The position numbers were made by a program, and so were the translations under genes. The notes below the pieces were generated by a model. That model saw only the letters and a program-made list of their open reading frames with translations, ran no database searches and had not been told where the DNA came from. Shown here one piece after another: positions 55,266 through 64,000 of a stretch of 64,000 nt of DNA; within the stretch, counting starts at the first letter, position 1, and each line of letters opens with the position of its first letter. The stretch comes from Lepus europaeus (Eukaryota; Chordata; Mammalia; Lagomorpha; Leporidae): positions 121,427,701 to 121,491,700 of the forward strand of contig NC_084827.1 in the NCBI RefSeq assembly GCF_033115175.1, in the 5' to 3' direction.

Positions 55266-58200
55266 TTTTCCCTCTTTGAAACAGGTGCTTGACAGATTTG
55301 CTGTATTCCTAGGTACGACTTTTATTGAGATTTGCCCCCACTTTTTTTCCCCCTTATGAACCAAACACATTTGGGAAATCATATTTTTAGGCAGTACAAA
55401 TGTGCCATATGTTATATCTAAGTTTCCATCAGTGAACTAGTAGCACAGAACAACCTATAAAGCTTAAAGGAATATTGCATTTTGAGGAGCCTTGTGAATT
55501 GTTAAATATGCTTGATCTTCCTGAATGTTAAGGAAAAGATGAGCCAAAGAAGAACAAGTCTATAAGACTTTTAGCTTGTCAGGTTTTCTGTAACATGTGG
55601 TTGTTGATCGTTCCTTTTTTGCTTTGTCCAGGCCATGGCATTGTTGAGAAATTTGGAGATTGTCTTGTCCACCAGTGATCTTATCAGCAAACTGAGTGCT
55701 TGCTTTTTATTTCAAGTGCCTCGTCCCTGCAGTGTGGGAATCACAGGCCTCTGTGATGAAAGGGACCTTGATAAGAATTCTTTTGTAAATGGGCTAAAAA
55801 TGAATAGTGTCACATCAGATTGGATTGTTGAGTTCTTTGCAATCAGGACAAGTACAGAAATGGATGCTATTATTTAAAATCCAAAGCAAGAGATAAAGGG
55901 TCTTCATTTCCACAGGTCCCCCTGGAATCTTTAATCCTGAGTTGTAGTTTTTCAGTATGCGTTATCACATTTAGAAATTGAGAAATCACAAGATCTCAGG
56001 AACTGTATCCTTGTAATGTGTTAATGCTGGCTGATGTTTATTTCCACATACAGTATAATGTCATTAATTTGGACTCTGCCCATTCTTTTACTTAATGAAA
56101 TGCCTCCAATTTGTCCCCTGAGCCTTGCTGTTGCTACTTTGTGTGGAGTTAGTGTCTTGAGTCGAAAGAAAGCTGTTTTAGACTGCAGGAGCTCCTCCAA
56201 GCTCTCTGTTTTGATAGCCTGAGGTAAGGAAATGGTAGGTGGCTGGTGGATAAGACTTACTTTCTGAATTTCTTTTTATTAAAATAATTCACACAGTTTA
56301 AGAAAAAAATCAAACAGAACTAAAAGACTAAAAACTACTAACTGAAAGGTTAAACAGAGCTAAAAGAAAATGAATAATCCCTTTTCCATCTACCTTAGCG
56401 CCCCAGAGACCAGGATGTTAAACTTTTAGTGGTTTATGCTAATATTTGTCTTCCTATGTGAAAACATGTTATAGTACTTTTTCTTGATTAATCAGTTTTA
56501 AAAATGATTTTTTGAATTTGTTGTATGATAGGCAGGAATTACTTTTCTTAGATCCTTACCTCACATTTTTCTTCTTCCACCCATCCCAGTATAGATTTAT
56601 ATTCATGCAACTTTTTGTTAACTCCCAACTTGCTATTAGATCAGTAGATAATAAATTTCACTAAACAAGCATGTGATTAGCTATTAAATCAGTAGATAAT
56701 AAATGTTCACTGATGGAGCACATGATTAACTATCATTACTTCTTTTCTACTAGAACCCTATTTTTGTTGAGTTACTAATTTAACATTTTGTTTAGTGTCT
56801 TATGTAGCTGTCACAGTGATTATCCAGTGGAATAAATGCTCAAAAATACCAGATGATCTGTCAATTCTGTCTGTTCCTTTTTTTTTTTTTTTTTGCATTC
56901 TTTCATGGACTTTTTTTTTTCTATATTCTTTTATCTTCCTTTATCTTCCACATGTTAGACTGTTGCTCTCCAGGACTATTGCTTGGCTCGTTGGTCATTC
57001 TGAGACCTTCTTTGTACTTTAGTCTCATATTAGATCTTTGCTTATTAGACCCTATTACATCCTATGAATTCCTGTTTCTTGTTTTGCTATCCTCTAAGCT
57101 TATCCACCAATGGCAGTCAAAATTTTTAGGCTTTCCAAGCCAGAAAATGTCTCTACTCTTGACTGAGTGATAGTTTGGAGCCTGTTAAATAATTTTCCCT
57201 GTAAATTTTAAAGGCAGTGATCCATGTCTTACAGCATTCAGTATTACTCTGAGCACTCTTGCGCCATTCCTTTCCATGGGGCTGTTTTTCGTTTCTGGAA
57301 GCCCTTTGAAGCTTCTCTTTATCTCTGACATTTCATAGTGTTGTATGTATGGGTCTTCATCTTTAACTGAAATGTGGAGCCTTTCAACTAGAAGGCGTGT
57401 TTATTTCAGATGTGAACAGGCATGTTCAGGATGGTATGGCCATAGACAGCTTCTCTGTTTTAGTTCTGGGAAATTTTGTGTGTGTTTTAAATAATTTTCT
57501 CTGTCCTGTTTTTATAGAATTGCTGTTATTTTAATGTTGGACTTCCCAGATTGACCCTCTCATTAAAAAAATTTTATTTGCATCTTAAATTGCAGTATAG
57601 GTTGAGTATCCATTATCTGAAATATTTAGGACCAGAAGTGTTTCAAATTTTCCAGTTTCTTCATTTTGGAATATCTGCATAGAATTTACTAGTTGAGCAC
57701 CCCAAACAGAAAATATGAAATTTGAAGTGCTCCAAAATCCAAAACATTTTGAGTATCATGTCTATGCTCAAAAAGTATTGAATTTTGGAGCATTTCAGGT
57801 TTTTGGATTATGAATGCTAATCCTATGTTTTTATTGTCTTCCAGTTCTTCTATTGAATTTTATCTGCGTATTTTAAAATTTCTGAAATTTTTTTCTATGT
57901 TCCTTTTTCATGAAACCCTTTTATTATTTAATGTTTTCTTATACCTCCTTGATAATGTAAGTTTGTATTTTTTCCTCAGATCTTTGCTGTTTCTTGCATT
58001 GTATGTTTTTTTCATGTTTGATTTTCTGTTTGGGCTTTGTCTTTTCATTCTGAAGCCTTTCCTAAGAAGCTGGAGAGATCATCCATTCATATTAGTCACA
58101 TGCTACAAAGCTAATTTCATTGGTGTTCATGTGTTGGCCAGGTTTATCAGTTGTCTCAAGGACGATCATGCTGAGGGCCACTTTTTTCTTTTGAGATCTC

Positions 58201-58654
58201 CTAAATTTCTGTGGATGTCAGTTTCTCTAGAAAAGTGGGTTCTGGCAGTAGGGCAGGAGAAGAGGGCTGAGTATTCTCAGGTTTGTTTTTTTTTTTATGA
58301 TAACTTTCAATTAATTCCTATATTTTCAGTCTCTCTTTTGCCTCACCCAACCCAAATCCTCCTCCATGCTGGTGACCCTCAGGTTCAGTGTGTCCTGTAG
58401 ATGGAAAGTTAGGGTGCATCAGTTGGCTGACTGTGGAGGGAGAGTTCAACACTCTTCAGTCTTCTATTCCTAACTTCACTTTCATATGTCATTCCCACCT
58501 GCAGTACCCAGTGCTTCCAATGTTCTGAGCTCTTCAGGTGCTTGGTGGGGTGCATTTTTTGGCTTCTCCCTTTTTGGTATGTAGGCTTTAACTTCCTCCA
58601 CTCTGCTACCTCAGTAATCAGACCTCCTACTGTTTTTTTTTTTTTTTAAACTTT
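55266..58654. other. Intergenic sequence downstream of PLEKHA3
   Basis: No C-SINE for over 3 kb. 56850-58600 is T-rich and looks like a fossil interspersed repeat of uncertain class, with a Tigger-like MITE at 57600-57830. No exon or RNA gene seen. Confidence 0.6.
57600..57832. mobile_element. Short Tigger/MER2-like element
   Basis: The left end GGTTGAGTATCCATTATCTG and right end CATTTCAGGTTTTTGGATTA...TAATCCTA are inverted counterparts. The inside contains ACCAGAAGTGTTTCAAATTT and CTCCAAAATCCAAAACATTT. It is shorter than the copy at 25663. Confidence 0.6.
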
Positions 58655-58965
58655 TCTCTTAAGATTTATTTTATTTATTTGAAAGAGTGACAAAGAGAGG
58701 TAGAGACAGAGAAGAGAGAGAGAGGTCCACTGATTCACTCCCCAAATGGCCACTGTGGTCGGAGCTGAGCCGATCCGAAGCCAGGAGCCAGGAGCTTCTT
58801 TCGTGTCTCCCATGTGGATGCAAGGGCCCAAGGATTTAGGCCATCCTCTGCTGCTTTTTCAGGTGTATCAGCAGGAAGCTAGATTTGAAGTGGAGCAGCT
58901 GGAACTGCTCCCATATGGGATGCTGATGCTGCAGGCTGGGGATTTAGCCCACTGTGCCACAGAAG
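58655..58965 (-). mobile_element. C-SINE
   Basis: TTAAGATTTATTTTATTTATTTG to CCCACTGTGCCACAG; the final head bases are missing. Confidence 0.84.
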
Positions 58966-58994
58966 TTTTTTTTTTTTTAACTTTTAAAAATTTG

Positions 58995-59275
58995 TAGGGG
59001 CTTGCGCTGTGGCATAGCAGGCCTGCAGTGCCGGCATCCCATATGGGCACCGGTTGGGGTCCTGGCTGCTCTGCTTCCCATCCAGCTCTCTGCTGTGGCC
59101 TGGAAAGCAGTGGAGGATGGCCCAAGCTCCTGGCTCTTGGCTTCATATCAGCTCAGCTTTGGCCATTGTGGCCAGTTGGGGAGTGAACCAGCGGATGGAA
59201 GACCTCTTTCTCTCTGCCTCTCCTCTCTCTGTGTAACTCTGACCTTCAAATAAATAAATAATAAAAATCTTTAAA
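58995..59275 (+). mobile_element. C-SINE
   Basis: GTAGGGGCTTGCGCTGTGG head and TTCAAATAAATAAATAATAAAAATC tail; small internal deletions. Confidence 0.85.
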
Positions 59276-59334
59276 AAATTGTATAAAGGGAACAGATTTC
59301 ATGTATTTCATATATACAGTTGTGTTTGTGTGTT

Positions 59335-59520
59335 TTTAAGACTTATTTATTTATTTGAAAGGCAGAGTTACAGAGAGGCAGAGGCAGAGAGAGAGAGGTC
59401 TTCCATCTGCTGGTTCACTCCCCAGATGGCCACAACTGTCAGAGCTGTGCTGATCCAAAGCCAGGAGCCAGGAGCTTCTTCCAGGTCTCCCACGTGGGTA
59501 CAGGGTCCCAAGGACTTGGC
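59335..59520 (-). mobile_element. C-SINE, truncated
   Basis: TTTTAAGACTTATTTATTTATTTG to GGTCCCAAGGACTTGG, then cut; the head half is missing. Confidence 0.82.
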
Positions 59521-59664
59521 TGTTTTTTTAATTTTTACAATGACATACTTTCAATTTTCTTTTTAATCACAAGCTTAACCCTCCTTTGTAAACTCTGCTG
59601 TGATCTCATGGCTTTATAGTCTGTTCTCTTTGTGCATTAATACCTTCTATATTCCTTTTTTTTA

Positions 59665-59992
59665 ATGGGTGTATTTTATTTATTTGAAAGACAGACTTAT
59701 AGAGAGAGGTAGAGACAGAATAAAAGGTCTTCCATCCTCTGGTTTACTCCCCAGATGGCTGCAACGGCCGGAGCTGCACCAATCCGAAGCCAGGAGCCAG
59801 GAGCTTCCTCTGGGTCTCCCACGTGGGTGCAGGAGCCCAAGGACTTGAGCCATCCTCTACTGCTATCCCAGGCCACAGCAGAGAGCTGGACTGGAAGGGG
59901 AGCATCTGGGACTAGAACTGGCACCCATATGGGATGCCTGCGCTTCAGGCCAGGGCTTTAACCCACCACACCACAGTGCCAGCCCCATTGTT
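59665..59992 (-). mobile_element. C-SINE
   Basis: TGTATTTTATTTATTTGAAAG to CCACACCACAGTGCCAGCCCC. Confidence 0.87.
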
Positions 59993-60144
59993 TATATTCC
60001 TTTAATGTCTTTTTGAAGTGGTTGTAGAAGCAGAGGAGATAAATTCAGCTGAGCAGTCCACCATGTTTAAAAGAAGTCTAGATTTAAATCAAATAGTGTG
60101 CAGAAAATAAAATTTCTTATTCATTCTTTCCATTCTAATGATTT

Positions 60145-60660
60145 TCAATTCATATAGTTTTACTGTACTAACTACCTCATAGGGTTGTTACAAGGATTAG
60201 AGGAATCAATTCATAAAAAGCCTTAAAACAGGCCGGCCCTGCGGCTCACTAAGCTAATCCTCCGCCTTGAGGCGCCGACATAGCGGGTTCTAGTCCCGGT
60301 CGGGGCGCCGGATTCTGTCCCAGTTGCCCCTCTTCCAGGCCAGCTCTCTGCTGTGGCCCGGGAGTGCAGAGGAGGATGGCCCAAGTGCTTGGGCCCTGCA
60401 CTCCATGGGAGACCAGGAGAAGCACCTGGCTTCTGCCATCGGATCAGCGCGGTGCGCCAGCCGCAGTGCGCCGGCCGCGGCGGCCATTGGAGAGTGAACC
60501 AACGGCAAAGGAAGACCTTTCTCTCTGTCTCTCTCTCTCACTGTCCACTCTGCCTGTCCAAAAAAAAAAAAAAAAAAAAAAAAAGGCTTAAAACAGTATA
60601 CATTAAACAACTGTTAGCTATTATTATTACTGTTGTTGCCATTGTTATTACTAGTATCAT
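60145..60660 (+). repeat. MIR split by a young C-SINE
   Basis: CTACCTCATAGGGTTGTTAC and AGGATTAGAGGAATCAATTC precede the SINE, and ACAGTATACATTAAACAACTG and TTAGCTATTATTATTACTG follow it, in MIR order. Confidence 0.6.
60231..60585 (+). mobile_element. C-SINE, young copy with TSD
   Basis: GGCCGGCCCTGCGGCTC head and more than 20 A. CCTTAAAACA (60221-60230) and GCTTAAAACA (60586-60595) flank it. Confidence 0.9.
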
Positions 60661-61195
60661 TCTTAGTATTCCATTTGGACTTGAATGAACATTGTTTTAT
60701 CATAGAAACATGTATTACTCGGAGCTAAAATCTAGTGTTTGATAATACTGACTGCATTTAACTAGACTTCACCAACAGATGTTGTTATCTTTCTCAGACA
60801 CTATAAATCCTTAAGGGATATAATCAGTAATAGTTACTTTTAAAAGTTTTAAAAAGAATGCAGTAATTTTGATGTGCTTTTAAGCTTTATTGGCATTCTG
60901 TTTTTAGTCATATAACTATGAAGTATTGAAAATAAGATTATAGAAATGACATACTAATCTTTAAAGATGTAGATAATACTCTGAACACGTTGAGTATAGG
61001 ATAGAGAAGTCGTAGATTTTCATCACTGTATCCACAGCCTTTCTGTGAGTGGTTATATACCTTTCAGAGAATACAATGCCTGCATTTATTCAATGAATAA
61101 GCTTTTTTTTTTTTTGTAATCAAAGTGTTTTGGGGAAAGTTCTATTTAGGTGCCATATTCAGGTTTTTTATCCCTAAGTTTTTTTTTTCTTGTAT
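60661..61195. other. Intergenic sequence, no feature
   Basis: AT-rich unique sequence with nothing recognised. Confidence 0.55.
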
Positions 61196-61870
61196 GTTAA
61201 TTTTTTAAATTTGAGAAGGGGATAGGCACACAGAGAAAGACACAGAGGGCTGGCACTGCGGCTCACTAGGCTAATCCTCCACCTGCAGTGCCGGCACACC
61301 GGGTTCTAGTCCTGGTCGGGGCACCGGATTCTGTCCAGTTGCTCCTCTTCCAGTCCAGCTCTCTGATGTGGCCCGGGAGGGCAGTGGAGGATGGCCCAGG
61401 TCCTTGGGCCCTGCACCCGCATGGGAGACCAGGAGAAGCACCTGGCTCCTGCCCTTGGATCAGCACGGTGCACTGGCCGCAGCGGCCATTGTGGGGTGAA
61501 CCAATGGAGAAGGGAGACCTTTCTCTCTGTCTCTCTCTCTCACTGTCCACTCTGCCTGTCAGAAACAACAACAACAACAACAACAACAACAAAACAAACC
61601 GAAAGACAGAGAAAATTTCCATCCTCTGGTTCTCTCTCCAAATGCCCACAGAAGGGTGGGGGTGTGGGTGTGGGTGCAAAAGCAGGAGCCAGGAATTCAA
61701 TCCAGAACTCCCACATGGGTGGCGGGAACCTAGTAACTCAGGGTATCACTGCTTCTCCCCGGGTCTGCATTAGGAGGAAGTTAGAGTTGGGAGGTTGGAT
61801 CCCAGGCTTTCCGCTGTGGTACAAAGATTTCCTAACTGATGTCTTAACTGGTCCACCAAACACTCACTTC
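61196..61870 (-). mobile_element. Old C-SINE carrying a nested SINE
   Basis: TTTTTTAAATTTGAGAAGGGG on the left and CAGAGAAAATTTCCATCCTC to GGTCCACCAAACACTCAC on the right are one minus-strand copy split by the insertion at 61248-61592. Confidence 0.72.
61248..61592 (+). mobile_element. C-SINE nested, with (AAC)n tail
   Basis: GGCTGGCACTGCGGCTC head; the tail is an (AAC)9-10 microsatellite instead of poly-A. Flanks GAAAGACACAGAG and GAAAGACAGAGAA. Confidence 0.88.
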
Positions 61871-61929
61871 TGTTAATGTTTTAAAGCAATTGTGTTCTAG
61901 GTAGAAGCCACTCTGAGACTAGATTTTTT

Positions 61930-62240
61930 TAAAAAAAAGTATGTATTTATTTGAAAGGCAGAGTTAGAGAAAGAAAGAGAGATCTTCCATCTGCTGTGTC
62001 ACTCCTCAAATGGCCACAGTGGCCTAAGCTGGGCTGATCCGAAGCCAGGAGCCAGGAGCTTCTTCTGGGTCTCCCACATGGGTGCAGGGGCCCAAGCACT
62101 TAGGCCATCTTCCACTGGTTTTCCCAAGCCACTAGCAGGGAGTTGGATGAGAAGTGGAGCAGCAGGGACTCTAACTGGTGCCCTTATGGGATGCCAGCAC
62201 TGCAAACAGTGGCTTTACCTGCCACGCCGCAGTGCTGACT
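61930..62240 (-). mobile_element. C-SINE
   Basis: AAAAGTATGTATTTATTTGAAAG to CACGCCGCAGTGCTGACTG. Confidence 0.86.
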
Positions 62241-62244
62241 GAGC

Positions 62245-64000
62245 CTAGATTTTTAAATTCCTTTCTTTTAGGCATTTTAATTGTCTTGTGTCTGGTCAAG
62301 AGCGTGATTCTAATTCATAGAAGTGAAGTGGGAGTAGAAAATCACACTTTTTTGGAGAGTGAGCTGTATACTTTGGGAGGGGATTTTCACGTGTTAGAAC
62401 ATTGGGTTCTCACGAGGGTAGAATGTGGTGGTTGTGACATGGCTGTGAACGCCAGTACTGCTAGAGATGAGGAGTTTTTCTACTGCAGGAACAGGCAGAT
62501 GCTTCGTGTGAATAAAACTCGTGGTAAGTCCTCAGACCAACTTCGGTCGTGAGGATGAAGCAGGAGGATGTCGGTGTGGTGGAACAGTGCCTGCTGTTAC
62601 AGCATGGACATGCTGCATGTCTCCCGGTACTGCACGTGACTTTCATTGTTGTTTTGGGCCCCCTTGGTGTGCACTTGGATATTTCATCTCTGGAGCTTCG
62701 ATGTCTACCTCTTTGGAGCCCCTTTTTTCAGCCTCTTCTAATGCAGTAGCTAATCTAGTATATTTCCTAGGATGGAATTTGCCCTTTCTGTCCTGTGGTT
62801 TGCCCTCCTTCCCCTGTCTTTGGTTGGTATCTTGATAAAACGTTTTTGAACGTTTACTGTGGACCAGCTGCTTTACTTCAGTGTTTAGCCTAGTAACAGA
62901 GTTATTAAAGTACAAAATTATAAGAGCAACCAAGATGCAGGAGCCAAGATGAACTCCTATGTGATTGATTAGAATGATATTATATTAATCTGAAAATAGT
63001 GTTTAATATGTTTATTTAGTATTTTAGTTTGTATGCTTCTTGATTTTTTTGGACTAGGGTTAGGTGTTGAATAACTAATCTAGAACTTATCCACAAAACC
63101 CAGAATTTATGGCAAGATAGATGAAGTTTTGGTTAATTGCTAAAGATAAATCCATTAAATCACCATCCTTTTGAAATCAGTGAGGGGTAGTTCCCATGGG
63201 TAATTATTTTGAATATCAGAGATAAATGTGCAGCTGTGTAATGCATTTCCTCAGTTTATTCTGTTGGATGGGAGGAGGATGCTGTTGATATTCTTTGTGC
63301 TTTTGGAAGTTGGCGGAGAACATTGTTTCACCCCTTTAAATCTTAATACAGTGTGAATTCCCAGGTTTGGCAGCTTAGGAGAGTTCAGAACAAAAGAGAG
63401 AGAGTGGTGTCCCAGTGGGATCCGTTGCCACTGGGAGCTATGTCCACACACTCCTTCTCCTCCCATTCTCTGCAAGTGTTGGTAGAAGTTGTCGTCATGG
63501 GTGAGTGAAGAATCATGTGTCACCTATCTGCAAGGGAAGTGTTGTGGGGAAACCCATCCGTCTCCCTCAGTGCTGTCATCTTCCTGTCCCAGCGTTTGGA
63601 CTTAAAATTCCCAAAGAACTGGGTGTGTACCACCTTTCCTCTTTTTAAAAGTAATACCTGAATATATGCCCTTTGTTAAGCAATCATTTAAGCAATATGG
63701 ATAAACCTCAATTCACCTTGATGCCAACTTGCCCAGGTGTAACCACTCTTTTTTTCTGTGTCTTCTTCCAGACCTTTTCCCTATGGGTTGACTTTTGCAC
63801 TATATGGATGCATTTTGCGGTAGTCTGGATTAGCTTAAAGAAACAGTGACACATTTATTTGATGCCACCTGTAATGAAGAAGAAGGTTGCTCTGTGTACA
63901 TTACTTCAATGTTTTTGTGTGTGGCAGTTGAATAATTCTGGCTCCTACCATTGTTGTCTCGACAGGTGATCCCTCGTTTTTGGTTTTTAGTCCCTCTGTG
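62245..64000. other. Right-end intergenic sequence
   Basis: No C-SINE and no convincing exon. Short frames at 62178-62835 lack splice or homology support. Near 63680-63790, GTAACCACTCTTTTTTTCTG and CTTCCAGACCTTTTCCCTATG resemble an old L1 or L2 3' fragment. Titin exons were looked for on the minus strand and not found. Confidence 0.55.

Noticed and set aside
57810-58400. A 196-codon plus-strand open frame
   Set aside because: It is Phe/Leu-rich because the region is T-rich, shows no known domain, splice context or good start, and overlaps the end of a Tigger-like element.
62178-62835. Possible exons of an unknown gene or of titin near the right end
   Set aside because: Titin should lie on the minus strand nearby, but no Ig/Fn3-like or kinase-region text occurs on either strand, and these frames lack splice signals that fit together.

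Overview
This window is mammalian nuclear DNA, almost certainly rabbit (Oryctolagus cuniculus) or a close lagomorph. Two things point there. About sixty copies of the tRNA-derived lagomorph C-SINE lie on both strands, and there are several 5'-truncated LINE-1 copies with the rabbit-type 3' end. The gene order PJVK (+), FKBP7 (-), PLEKHA3 (+) is the conserved mammalian block next to titin (human 2q31.2). There are no prokaryotic features, CRISPR arrays, operons or replication origins.

Layout. 1-2760: the last three coding exons and 3' end of PJVK (pejvakin); the upstream exons lie left of the window. 2760-7370: intergenic sequence where PJVK and FKBP7 converge, made of a MaLR-like LTR and many C-SINEs. 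7370-19480: the complete four-exon FKBP7 gene on the minus strand, coding for a 217-residue ER-luminal FKBP with signal peptide, FKBP domain, two EF-hands and a C-terminal HDEL. 19380-22130: two separate CpG islands, one per divergent gene, about 2.6 kb from ATG to ATG. 21976-53355: all eight coding exons of PLEKHA3 (FAPP1), which join in frame to 300 codons, followed by a roughly 1.9 kb 3' UTR. 55270-64000: no gene found, only SINEs, MIR, Tigger-like and older interspersed debris; titin, expected next on the minus strand, is not visible.

The three genes are independent. Pejvakin is a gasdermin-family protein of inner-ear cells. FKBP7 is an ER chaperone or foldase. PLEKHA3 is a trans-Golgi PI4P/ARF1 reader acting at ER-Golgi contacts. 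I found no undescribed gene system. The less ordinary signals are: a mariner-like MITE family whose copies repeatedly took C-SINE insertions in one internal AT-rich segment; a Tigger-like element carrying both a SINE and that MITE; SINE-in-SINE, SINE-in-L1 and SINE-in-MIR nests with readable target-site duplications; an ER-stress-type element in the FKBP7 promoter; a NAGNAG acceptor in FKBP7; and an FFAT-like heptad in PLEKHA3. Exon boundaries were read by eye from splice sites and phase and join consistently. Repeat boundaries are approximate, commonly within 5-20 bases.
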